A DNA stretch of 64,000 bases from Populus alba (taxonomy: Eukaryota; Streptophyta; Magnoliopsida; Malpighiales; Salicaceae), in the NCBI RefSeq assembly GCF_005239225.2, contig NC_133287.1:19534519-19598518 (forward strand). The letters are read 5' to 3'. Under the pieces are notes generated by a model. The model saw only the letters and a program-made list of their open reading frames with translations. It was not told where the DNA came from and searched no databases. The number at the start of each line of letters is the position of its first letter. The first letter of the stretch is position 1. Shown here piece after piece: positions 11,241 through 23,100 of the stretch. Both the position numbers and the translations under genes were made by a program.

Positions 11241-13929
11241 CCAATTCCTCGTCTATTTACATTCAAAGGTCTCCTTCTTCTTCTCTTCTTGGTTCAGAAT
11301 TCTAGGGGGGTAGAATACACCAAAACTAAATATCTTCTTAATCTTGGGCAAGTAATTTATAATCCGAATACAATTTCTAGGAAAAAAAAATATTTTCCAT
11401 TTAGACCCGGGTCCAAATTAATAACGTGAAATTCAAAACATATTTATGACGTAAACCAACTACTTCGCATCACCATTCTTGTAGAAATGAGATTTACAGA
11501 TTTTATTTAAATAAAAAAGATTTTTAAAAATAATTTACAGTTTACAAGTAAATAAAAAACGCATGTCAAGTGGCTTTTAACGTTTTCTGCATTTTGTTTC
11601 TAATTAAGTGGTAGGTATTAAACAATCCTTACATTATTTGTTTTCGGAATTTATCAGAACAGTATAACCATTATCATTATTTCTACTACATATCATATCA
11701 TATAAGTTTAATCAATATATCCTCACATCTTTTTATCTATAAAAATATTTTTCATTGCATAACTTCAATACAAATAATTTTTTATATTCAACCTTATACT
11801 GACAGACTGAAACGAATCATCTTTTTCCACAGTCATAATTAATAAACAAAAAAAACCAAAAACACAAAAGAAAATAAAAAAAAATACAAAATTGTAAAAA
11901 AATTAAAAAAATATCACAAAAACTAAACAAATATATTCTCGAAGTTATATGATTACTCAAAAAATAATTGTTGAAACTAAATGAAAAACAAAATATCAAA
12001 TTGCAAAAATTAGACAAAAAATAAAATACCAAGCTAGACTTGCAAAAGCTATTTTTAAGATTAAACCTCATTCTATGAAACCTGATACCTTGTTAAATAA
12101 TTTAAATTTAACAAGGAAAAAATATAAAAAATAAAAGAGGATAGAAGTTAGGTTTCATTAATATTGTATGATCACTTTATTCTAAAGAATAAATAATGTT
12201 AATTTAAATATAAAAAAAATATATATCACTTAAAATTAAATTATTATTATATATTTAATAAATAAAACTAAATAAAATATATCTCAAGGATGTTTCTAAA
12301 TCAATTCACACGTTTTCAACAAATTATTTTAGATATTAATTTGAATGATCTAAGGGGTTAACAAAGGCAGCACACATTCTCACCTACCAATCAGATCCTT
12401 CAGGTGCCATTTATAGTACCAACAAACAAGAAATGGAGTGGTGGAAATAGTTATGAAAAATTTATTTTCACTTTTTAAATATTTAGTTGAAACAAATGAA
12501 ACAAGAACGAGAATAAAAATGGAGAATGGAAAAAAAATAAATTGAACTTTGTTATACTGAGCAGTTTCGAACAACGTTGTCGTTTCTTTTGGACAGAGTA
12601 CGATGATCTTAAAAACAAGCAAGATATAGTATTCTGAGGACAGCAGAAAGAGTCATTTTTTACCCCAACCAAGCTATCCATGCAAAAAACAATAATAATA
12701 CACTTGATGTCTTGACCCATTAATTAAAGAGATTTATTTTTTTTTTTCTGCATCTTAGATTTAAATGTACATATCTGTTACTCCCGCGGTGTCTTACATG
12801 CTTACTGGGTTTGCAGAATGTTTAATGAGCCGTGGGATTAGTCGTGGTGTGCGCAAGCTGGCCCGGACACCCACATAAATAAATAAAAAAAACAATAATA
12901 ATAATAAATAAAAATTATCCTTCCTCTTCTTTTATTTTTATCCAATTCCTTTTGGACAGATAAATTAAAGTGACGAACCACGTGTCAATACCTCTGAAAA
13001 ATTACAGTCCCACATCTTAAAAAAATAATATTATTATTTTAATATACTTTTAAATAAAAAATATTTTAAAAATCAAGAAAGTTTGTTATCCTCAACCAAG
13101 GAGACCAGACTTCTTTTAGGGGTAAAAGGAAAGTAATCAAATGCGAGGAAATTCCCCCGAAGAAAACAAAGAAATTGTGCCGGTAGGAGTATGCGGTATA
13201 CACGCATTGAAATGGACCTCCTCCACGGCGGACAAGTCAAAGACACACACAAACAACGACCTGGATAATCATAACGTTGGTGCTTGCATTATTAAATTTT
13301 ATATTTTAGTCCTGTAGTTTTACCCTTTTTCTGCTCAAGTCCCTGTGATTTAAAAGAAATGTCAATCAAGTACATTTATTCCAAATCCATTGCCTTTAAA
13401 ATTAAATCATCTGATTAATCAATTTAGATATTTAAGAAGTGTGGGAGAAGAAATTAGAGTATAGGAGCTTCAATAAAACTCATAAACAATAATAAAAAAA
13501 TTCATTAAATATTTGAAGCTGCACACTTGGATATCATGCAAGCCTCTAATCTTGTAGACCGTAAACATGAGATCTTCTGACATCATTAAATCTAAATAAA
13601 ATCCAACTAAATTATTATTTTTTGACAAAATAATATCATTTAATTTTCCAAGAAATCAAAACGCCATAATTTCATGATTTACTCAATATCAACTTAAATC
13701 TTTAATCGAAATTAAGCTTGGAACCACGTCTAAAACTGTTATCCAGAGCCATAACCAATCCATTTTAAGATTGATCTGTAGCAGTAGAAAGCATCCAGAG
13801 AAAAAAGAAAGGATATTATCATTCTACTTATGCACAAGAGAAACACCCAAGAATGTATTTTGTGACTCCAAAATATATACAAAAAAAATAATAAAAAACA
13901 AAAGATCCAGACACATTAGATCAGTTTTT

Positions 13930-14116
13930 TAAGGCATGATTAAAAATATAATAATAAATATTTTTTAAAATGTTTTTTTATTTAGAAGTGTATTAAAATA
14001 ATATTTTTTATTTTTTTAAAAAATTATTTTTAATATTAGCATATTAAAATAATTTTAAAATATTAAAAAATATTAATTTTAAATAAATAAAAGAATTTCA
14101 AATTCTTTCTAAACAT
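13930..14116. repeat. AT-rich MITE-like element
   Basis: Left 'aaggcatgattaaaaatata', core 'ttatttttaatattagcatatt', right 'aatttcaaattctttctaaac'. It has the same internal order as the other copies and lies about 140 bases upstream of the next gene's TATA box. Confidence 0.55.
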
Positions 14117-14256
14117 TAAAAATGTGGCTTTGTTAATTAATGTCCTACTGGATTACACCACGTAGATGATGGGATGGCAATGTGATGCCACGTCACCATA
14201 TGACCAATCAACATTCAACGCAGCAATTCCAAGGAAAAGGCAAAAGACATGAATCA

Positions 14257-14264
14257 TATAAAAA
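14257..14264 (+). promoter_or_regulatory. Putative TATA box
   Basis: TATAAAAA lies about 230 bases before the start codon at 14485. The leader in between is pyrimidine-rich, contains an out-of-frame ATG and might hold an intron, so the transcription start is only a guess. Confidence 0.4.
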
Positions 14265-14484
14265 TCAGGGGAAAAAAAGTCTTTGGGCCGAAGTGTGCTT
14301 TGCCCTTGTGGCTCCTCTCTCTTTCCCTCTACAGAACTTCTATCTTGTTTTTCTCTCTTCCTCTATCTCTCGTGATCTTGAATGGCATGTAAAGAAGCAG
14401 AAGAAAACTCTAGCAGGTGAGAGATGAAAAGGGATTGATTAGTAAACAGCAGACTAAGGGTTTTGCTTGCTTTTAGTCTCATCA

Positions 14485-15438
14485 ATGGCTTCGTATCAAT
14501 TCTTGAACCATCGCAATCAGGTACGCGATTCTTCTCGCTTTATCAATACTACTAGTCGCCATGGGTTCTCCAAGTCTCAAATGTGCCTCCAAAAGATTCT
14601 ACGCGTTATTACTTCATGCCCAGCTCAAGAAATCTCAAAAGAAACATCTTTGAATCGTGAAACTCTTGAATTTAAGGAGAATAGAGGTGTTGACATTGAT
14701 TTGAACATGGGTTTGAGTCCTGCTTGGTCAGAAGCTGATAATCAAGAAAATCAATCATCAGAGGAGTCGTCCTTATTGAGTGCTTGTAGTTTTGTTGAAA
14801 AGGGTATAAAGAATGATTCTTCTATGGAGGTTTTTGCGGTTGACAGGAGCTCGTCAGTAGGAGAATGTTGTGTCAAGGTTGTTGGAGACCAGCAGGTCGG
14901 TTATGATTCTCCTACAGTTCAAGCAACTGGAGAAGAATCTCAAGGGGTCGATGAGACAACTTTAGAAATTTCAAAGACCACAAATCTCAAAAACCAACCC
15001 AATGAAATCAGCTGCAAAATCAAAGTAGTCAATGATGATCAAGAGATCACTAAGTTCAAAGAAGAAGACACCAACAAAGAATTAGTCAAACTGGAGCCAT
15101 GCCACGAAGAAAAGAACGAATCCAATAAAGATTCTTTGGCTCTTCTTATTGAGGCAGCAGAGATGTTTTCGGGTAATTTAGAAGACAAAGAATCTGATTC
15201 AGAGAAACTAGAAGAAACAACAAGTGGGTCAAAAAAGAGTTGCAAGTGTAGCTGGGTGGTGGATTTGTACGAGGATAACACATCATCGCCCGTTGTAAGA
15301 TCCAAGAGAGGGAGAAGTCAGGTGCTGCCTTATAGGTACAGAGACAGTTCGGTTCTTTTAGAGCCGTGGAAACGACTGCCACGACCAACAAAGGCAGAAA
15401 CGACGGCAGCCACGGTGGTTTCAAAGAAACGTAAGTAA
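14485..15438 (+). CDS. Uncharacterised 317-residue plant protein with DLN-type motif
   Basis: A single uninterrupted reading frame of 317 codons starting at the ATG in 'catcaATGGC', the first in-frame ATG after a stop-free stretch. I do not recognise a named family. Visible features: a short N-terminal segment rich in Arg and Ser; the motif Asp-Ile-Asp-Leu-Asn-Met-Gly-Leu at 70-77, which resembles an EAR/DLN repression motif; a long acidic, Ser- and Glu-rich, probably disordered middle (80-250); a short amphipathic segment SLALLIEAAEMFSG (217-230); a CKCSWVVDLYED block (253-264); and a strongly basic C-terminus with SKRGR (273-277), LPYRYRDS (281-288) and final KKRK, which suggest nuclear import. 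A nuclear co-repressor-like or adaptor role is inference from the motif. A good splice donor sequence (CAG|GTACGC) occurs 36 bases into the frame but need not be used, as the frame stays open. Confidence 0.75.
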   Translation: MASYQFLNHRNQVRDSSRFINTTSRHGFSKSQMCLQKILRVITSCPAQEISKETSLNRETLEFKENRGVDIDLNMGLSPAWSEADNQENQSSEESSLLSACSFVEKGIKNDSSMEVFAVDRSSSVGECCVKVVGDQQVGYDSPTVQATGEESQGVDETTLEISKTTNLKNQPNEISCKIKVVNDDQEITKFKEEDTNKELVKLEPCHEEKNESNKDSLALLIEAAEMFSGNLEDKESDSEKLEETTSGSKKSCKCSWVVDLYEDNTSSPVVRSKRGRSQVLPYRYRDSSVLLEPWKRLPRPTKAETTAATVVSKKRK

Positions 15439-18054
15439 AGGTAAGAAAGACAAAAGGAAAGAATATTACTATAACAACATGTGAAAGTAAATGCTTTTAC
15501 GTGCTTGGTAATTATTGTTGCTGCTATGGGGATGCGAGGTTTCTGCGAAATGGCAGGAGAAGAGAAAACGCATGTAAGATTATGAGATGGAGGGAGCAGT
15601 GCTGCTCAAATGTGGGACAGTGATGAGTTTCAATTTTGTTTGTAGCTCTTTAACATCTGGTTTAGTTTACAAGTAGTCGTATGGTTGCTATGATTTATAT
15701 GTTTTGATATCAGCACGATGTTGATGGTTGTTGTGATTATAGATTTATTGTTTTACTTAAATTCAATAATTGAGTTGATCATCTCCCTGTGAACATTATA
15801 CCAATTCACAAACACAGAAGCTGTAGACCTTTTCTTCTAGTTTAAAACAGGAAGGAAGCTGTGTACATTGAAGTGTGCTGTCTGGAGCTGTGGGGATTGA
15901 AGCAGGAGAAATAAAGAGCGACGAGCTGGCTCCTACCTTGTTCCTGTTCCTCTAGCTTTCACCCCATTCTTGAATTTGTTGACCAACTTTTTGTGCTGCA
16001 ATTTTCCTAATTCATGGCTAGAAAGCAAGAGAGGCTAAAACCCAAGTCCTGTGTATTCTACGTTGGCAAAAAAAAAAATGTATTCTTGAATTAAAATCCA
16101 ATTACTGATTGCGATATTCTTGCAAAAATTAAAGAATTATACTACTTCGTGGTTTGGACCTCACTGTTGATTATTCAAATTAGACTTCTGAAGCGAAGCT
16201 GGAGCTCAATTGCCATTAACGTCTTCCTCCACTACAGATGTCTCCAAAATTTTATACATTAAAAAAATGCTGCATCTTTTTTAAAAAAAAAAAAAAACAC
16301 TAAAACCTAAACATTAAAATAGTTTGGTTGATTGATGTCATGAACCCTATCAATTACAAGCGGTGGCTGTCTTTTAAAAACTGCGAAAAGGGTCAGTGGT
16401 CAGCTCAGGAGCAAAAATATTTTATTGGATACAGATTTGCGACCCCCATCTTCTGTAATAAACCGCAGGACGCAAACTGGAAACAGCAGGACAACGTCGA
16501 GTTGTCCCCCCCAAAAAATCTCCAGGTAGTTAATATATTTTTTCAAACAAATGTGGTATTTGTTTTTTTTTTTTTTTAAATGTGGTTGAAAACCCAATCT
16601 ATTTTGTACTGTGTTAGGCCTTAAATACACTTACAGGTTTCATTTTTACCTATGCGTACATCACGCTGGTGGGGTCAATGACAAGAATGGTGTCTGAAAT
16701 AAGCAGACAGAAGTACAAGATAAAAGGCTTAGGTAAATGTAAATCTATAATTCAACTAATTAAACAAGGCAGTCAAAGGATGATAGGGGAAATGGAAGAA
16801 GAACATTTTGTTGTTAATTGTAGACACAGAACGATGTGGTGGAGAGCACAGATCGACCCTTGAATTTGATTGAAAACGTGGGAAAAAATGACAATTATTC
16901 TTATATTACAAAGTCATTCTCACCCATTTCGTCGACAAAGACTTTATGCATGGAAATAATTCTAAAACAACTAGTTCTTTAGAGCAATAGAGACCTAAGG
17001 GCTTTTGATTAAAGCTATACATTTCCCTGCTAAAGATCGCATGCATGGACATCAGGAAGCAAATTTACAGTCTGGGGATTTCCTCCAAACGCATTGATGT
17101 GAAGCGGGAAAGCACCTTGTGCAATAAAAGGGACTATGCGGGCTCAAATCTCAATAAAAGAGTCTAGCCACAGGACAACACCATCGTTTGGTGAAGGCTA
17201 GGGTTATGGGTTGAAGGGTTTACCTTTTTTTTTTTGAAATAAATAAATTGAAAGGATATTATTCTGATAAAATAAAAATAAATAATTAAGGATATTGTTT
17301 TGAATGGGTTTAAGAGTCTATTTTTTGGACAGTAGTTTAACACAGGAAGTTTGAGCAAATCCTCTCGACGGTGGAAACGAGCAAGTGAAGAGACGGCAGT
17401 GCACAGCAGCCACCGCCACCCACGACCCCAGCTGCAGGCTGCAGCAAAAGAATTAATTTATGACTTTCAATAGTAAAAGGATTGACTTGCATTATTATAA
17501 CAGAAGGGACTGCGTTACAGTTTGGTCATTCCATCATGTTGCAAGTCAGGTATGACAGTTGCAATTACTCACAGGCCAACCACCGGCACTCTGTAGGAGC
17601 CCGTGAACTTCTTCTGCCTTTCATCGCCGTGCAAAAACGCGAACCTAGCTACCATGCTGGTTTCTGTGAACGGTCGGTCGAGTGTTTATGAGTTGGTACA
17701 CTTAAATTCATACTTCCATGCATGTCTGCGGCAACCAGCCTCTTCTGTGTTAAGAAAAAACCCGCAGACTCGAAGTTTGATATGAGCTAGATTTTAATTC
17801 AAATAAGAAAAAAAAGGGGTAAATTTTGGTTGATCTTACAGTTTGATTTTGAATCTATTCAAACCCAATCCAGTTAATATCAATGTTTCTTTTAAACAGA
17901 TGAATGAATATTATTATTTTAATAAAACAAATTGATTTATATCATGTCGTCATGCATTCAGCCTTAGTGTATGCTTGGTTAAAAAAAAAAAAATTCTTTC
18001 ATGGAGTGTTTAACAATACGGTGAAAACATTGTTCGTTCAAAATTTGATTTGAT

Positions 18055-18190
18055 TTAATTTAAAATTAATTTTTTAGTGTTTTTTAATAGTTTTGATGTT
18101 AAAAATAAATTTTTAAAAAATAAAAAATATTATTCTAATACATTTTCAAAAACAAAAAACACTCTAAAACATAATATTTACTACACTTTT
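18055..18190. repeat. AT-rich MITE-like element, partial
   Basis: Contains 'tttttagtgttttttaatagttttgatgttaaaaataaattt' style core followed by an A-rich half ending 'aaaacactctaaaac', in the orientation opposite to the copy at 55-245. The left part before 18055 is diverged. Confidence 0.45.
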
Positions 18191-18937
18191 AACAGTAAAT
18201 TAATCCTTTCCCAACTCTGGTTGATGTAGTCACTGTGCTTTTGCTTTTGTAAGGACTTGCTTCTTTGTTAAATGCAAGTATGACAGGATTAGTGGACTGG
18301 TTTTGAATTTAATGATAAAGATGGACTTTAAGGATATTTTTATCTCTTGTATTGGTACCTTTTTTTCCACTTAAGCCTGTTTTTTTTATTCACATATAAT
18401 ATATTTTTTTGACTGAATTTTCTCGAATTGAACTAAAACATGATGAAATTAAGAAAACGAATAGCAAGGACGTATTTGCTCTTTCCAGAACAAACAGGGC
18501 TCCGGAATTTTTATTTATTTATTTACTATGGAGAATAAGCCCTGGAGTCACTCCAAATCCAAAATCGTAGCTGCAAAAATTACTACTGAAAAACAATATT
18601 CATGTCCACGATCGTCGTGAGTAAAATTCGAACCACCTTTGAAATGTTTTTCAAGGCCATGTTGCCTGTGTTAAGGACGTTCAATTTTTGTCATTGTTAA
18701 TCTTTTTTATTTTTATGTATATCTTAATTAATCTCTATGAATTCTAAAATTAGTAATTATATAAATTTTTAATGACCATTAATATTGATAATCACAAAAC
18801 TAAAATCTAAAACTACAAAAAATACAATCCTCTTAATCCCAAAGTCTTATCCTACATTCATTCTTTTTTTAGCACAAAGGATCTCTTGATGATCCATTCA
18901 CATGAACCATTTGACGGGAAAAAAAACATACAAAAAG

Positions 18938-19340
18938 TCACGAGCCGTGTTCTATTGATTCTTTCGGACCTTTCGGTGAGTTTCTTTGCATGCAAATTGA
19001 AACCCAAGACCAGCCCTTCTATCCCATGACTTGGGTTGGGTATTAAAAAAATTTAACCAATTTAGCTGGGTTGGACCTGCTTAATTTGAAAGGTCTTATA
19101 ATCTAGTTAAAAAATATTTTATTTTTATATTTTTAAGATGCCTTTTGGGTTTTTTTAAGAAAAAATATTTGATTAAGTCTTTTTTTTTTTTACTTTAAAA
19201 AAATACATCATGAGCTGTTTTCTATTGATTCTTTGGTGGGTTCTTTACATGCAATTTAAAATTCAGGATTGGCCAGCTTGTTCCATGACTTGAGTTTGGT
19301 GTTAAGAGAAAGCTAACCTGGAGCTAGCTTGGTTTAACAT
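18938..19340 (+). repeat. Old tandem duplication, offset about 270 bp
   Basis: Copies at about 18938-19075 and 19206-19340 share, in the same order, 'gagc(c/t)gt.ttctattgattcttt', 'tttc/ctttgcatgcaa(a)tt', 'ccagc', 'cccatgacttgggtt' / 'tccatgacttgagtt', and a final 'taacc...agct.gg.ttgg'. They are separated by AT-rich spacer. No coding content is visible. Confidence 0.55.
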
Positions 19341-20192
19341 AATTAAAAAAACTATTGTTTTTTTTTAAAAATCATAAATTATTTTAAATAAAAAAAAAAT
19401 TATTATAGTATTTTATATAATTTTAATGAGATTGTTATTGAAGAGTTAATTCATGATACCATTAATTCATTTTTGAACAGCTGAGCATGTTTTTCAATAG
19501 AAAATTCAATTTTTTTTCATTTTTTAAATAAAAATAAAATATTATTTTATTTATGAACAACCCTTAAGTTTTTTCAATATTCATATAATTTTAATAATTT
19601 TATCGACCAACACAATTTATAAAAGTTAAGATATCAATCAAATAAGAAAATCAGTGAAAACCCCACCAATTACATCACATTTACTTAATGAATTAAATCA
19701 TTAAGAAAATGAATATTCTGTAGACATTTATGTTGTTTCCTTCTAGATTGAAATTAAAAGTATAATTTCTTATGTAAAAAATATTTTTATCTATTAGATA
19801 TTTGAAGTCATTAAATGACCAAATATGATGTAAAATATGATTTTTTTTATTTAATATTATAATAAAAGATATTCTCATATTAACTTACATGTTAATTAAA
19901 ATTAAGTTTTTGTTAATGATTTCAAAATAATATCATGTACATCCTTATAATATAGTCAGATAAATTCAATAAATTAAACAATAAAGAGAACATTTACTTA
20001 ACTACGGTACTATTAGCAAAGGATGATATAAAAATGAAATAGTAAATAAAAAAAATGCAAATACTAACGGTCAAAAACCCACAAAACCTTTCCCACTAAA
20101 AACACCCATCCATTTCTCGCACTCCCTCCCTTCCCCTCACCCTCTTCTCTCCTCCCTGATTTCTCTCGTAGGCTTCACCTTGTCGTCCAGAA

Positions 20193-23100
20193 ATGGCAGG
20201 CATTAACTCCCCAGACCAACCCACAAGAAGACCCAAATGCTGACACCAACCTCCCTTTCTCATCGGACTCCGACTCCGACTCCGACTCCGACTACGATTA
20301 CGACTGCACTCAATCACCCACCAACCAAGAAGAGGGCGTATTCACCTACACCAGACCGGGAGATGAAATCCCAGAATCGGAAAACACACCGGAGAAAACC
20401 ATTGCGCGGTTCGCGGAGGTATTGGAGAGCAAAAGGATGAAGACGATGAAAGAAGACGAATACAGAAACTGTGTTTTCTACGAGGATTTCTTTGATTTTC
20501 CGAAGGATGGAGAGAACTGGAGAGAAGAGGATTTGAGGGAATTTTGGGCTGACCCGCCATGGGAATCTACGAAACCAGGGTGAGAACCAGTATGGGCGGA
20601 TGAAGAGGATTGGGATTTTGTTAGGAAGATGAAGGAAGAAGGGAGAGACCTGCTGACTGCCGATTCCTGATAATCATTATGATATCTCGAATCCCAAAGT
20701 TGTCATTGAAGAGCTGGATAGGATCGAGGAATTTTTTACCTGGGTTAGCTATATTTTCGAAGATGGCAGCTTGTAAGCGCTTGTGCCTGCTTTTTTTTTT
20801 TTAAAAAAAAAAAAAAATTAATTTGATTTCACGGTTTTTTATTATTATTGGTTGCTTTTGTTACATGGGTTTTTGTTCATTTTTGATAATTTGCTTTGCG
20901 CAAATAGCTGCATCGGTGATATTGAGTGGATTTGGATGAATGATTGGTGATTTTTGCTTAATAGCTGCACTGGTGTTCTTAGAGCAATTGGTTGCTCGAT
21001 TAATCCAGTTTTTTTTTTTTATGGTTTTGTGACTCTATGCTGAGTCTGTGTTGATTATTTTTTGTTCTAGTTGACTTATGTACTACTTTGCTATGTGTAG
21101 TTTATAGTGCTTTGGCCAATTTTAGGTTGATAAAGGTCATAAAAACATGATATGTTTGCTAGTTTGCAATGGAATTACAGTCTACGAAACATTCCTTTAG
21201 TTTTGAGTTGATATTGATGGATGCTAATTGAGTAATTCGGTTTGTTTTTCGTTATTGGCTTTCTTTCTTTGTGTGTCTAATAGATTAGGTGTGACTAAGG
21301 CTGTGGATTCTATTACATTTATGATTTATGAGACTGGTGGAATATGCTTTGAATTGCTCATATGCAGAGTCTGGTTTGGATGTATATTTGTTCCTTTCCA
21401 TGGCTTCTATCTCCTGGTTCATCACATGATAACCTTTTCATTTACCTGTTATTTCGTGTTTTGGCTCTGTAAAGGTACGAAGGCTCTGTTTGGGATGACT
21501 TGGCACATGGCAAGGGTGTTTATGTTGCTGAACAGGGGCTAGTCAGGTCTGTACTTTGTCTATCTTAAAAGCCTCCCCTGCACTTCTATATATCCACTCG
21601 ATACAACTTTCTAGTAGCTAAGCATGATGACAATAGATGCCAGGGTAATTCAGGTGAAAAGCATGGCAAAAAATTGTAAAATTTTGGAAAGTTAACAGCG
21701 AAGTGATGCAGTTTGATTCACACGGCCATCCAGAAAATAGAAATGCTGATGCGCTGTCATTCTATTTCTCTACCTGGTACATGGCATGTTGTTATCAAGT
21801 ATCCAATGCAATTTAAACTATCTTATGTACAAAAGAAGTCTGAGAATATACCGTTAATTGACCATTAAACTTTTAATTTTTACGCAATTTCACCCGTAAA
21901 ACTCAATTGTCAGCCCCAAAGTTCAATGTCTTTTCCAATTAGGTCCTTGATTTCTGATTTATGCAAATTAACCATTAATTGACCATCAAACTTTCAATTG
22001 TTTTTAATTTGGCCCCTAATTTTGTTGATGTAAGTCCCCAGAGTCTCGCGTCTTTTACGGTTTGGTTCTTAGTTTTGAATTTCTTTAATCAAATCCCTAA
22101 TTGCCTATTAAACTTAAATATTTATACAATTAAGCCCCTGATTTCACCAAATTAGCCTTTTAAAATTGCAATTCAACCCCAGACTTCATTTCCTTCTGAT
22201 TAAAGTCCAAATTGAATTCAAAAATCAATTTCCTTGCAATTAAATCCGCAATAAATTCAATTAAATCCTGAAAAATTCCAATTGAGTTATTAAACACTCA
22301 ATTTTGAAATTTTCTCCCTAAATTGAATTTTTCTTGTTAATAAGGTTTTTATTAGTTAAAATTGAACCATTAATTTTTCAACTTAGGATATTTTTGTCCT
22401 CCTCAACCAATTTATTTATTTATTTGTAATTTTATGGTTGTTCTTCGTGTTCTTTTTCACTTATGTATATTTTTATTTTATTTTTCCAATTTTTTTGTGT
22501 ATTTTGTGTGTGTGTTCTTAGTATATTTATACGGGGTTCTAAAATAGATAACAACAACGGTAAGGAGGAAGATGTGTGGATGGCACCAGGCTTCACCAAC
22601 CAGTTCTAGGACGCAAGTTTCTTTGTTAATTTATTTTTAGGTCACGGAGAAGGATGAAAACAAATTTACTTATTTGGCAAGTACCTGATTATTGGAAAAG
22701 ATACGTGCATGAGGTGGACTAGGAAAGAGAGATGTGGTTAAATTCCTTTTATAAAGCTTGCCTGCTGAGCTTTCACACTGGTGGGAGAATGGTATCATCT
22801 CTCTCTCTCTAGTCTTTATGATAAATTTAGCTTTTGGCTAGTCGTATAGATAGATATGCAACTTCATGATACGTTCCTTTTCATCAGGTCAGTGAGAGTT
22901 CTCTTATTCTTGTTTATGTGCTTCTCCTCTTCATAGCAAACATGATATTAGTCTGCAAATATAAACAATAATTGTCTTGTGCCCGTCATCATTTTTTTGT
23001 TTCTTGTTCCAGGCATTCGGCATGTTTTTTTTTAAGCCAAAGCCACAGTTGATGAAATAGTTTTATATACTTGTTTTTAGGTTAGCTGCTAGTGTTTTAC

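Larger units (their letters stand above)
8434..14250. other. Mostly featureless intergenic region
   Basis: The first part (8561-8945) is an imperfect tandem duplication. The region 9000-11000 has near-average base composition and several short open frames (9303-9563, 9625-9816, 10678-10911, and a 57-codon frame on the minus strand near 9911-10108), but none is recognisable or has a convincing intron structure. A site-II-rich patch at 11115-11240 could be a minus-strand promoter. 11300-13100 is AT-rich without genes. A G-box-like CCACGTGTCA lies near 12978. An AT-rich MITE-like block occupies about 13930-14116. Confidence 0.5.
15439..20192. other. Intergenic region without recognisable genes
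   Basis: 15439-15780 is probably the 3' untranslated region of the preceding gene. The rest shows no supportable gene. Short frames at 16328-16579, 16669-16863, 17482-17691 and 17603-17785 have no recognisable content. A diverged repeat block is at about 18055-18190, an old tandem duplication at 18938-19340, and AT-rich low-complexity DNA from 19350 to 20040. Confidence 0.5.

Noticed and set aside
14467..14484. Extension of the 317-residue protein upstream of its ATG
   Set aside because: The extra codons begin with TTG, and the first true ATG is at 14485.
20096..20317. Minus-strand frame with an Arg-Ser repeat resembling an SR protein
   Set aside because: It is the antisense of the Ser-Asp repeat in the TIC100 relic.
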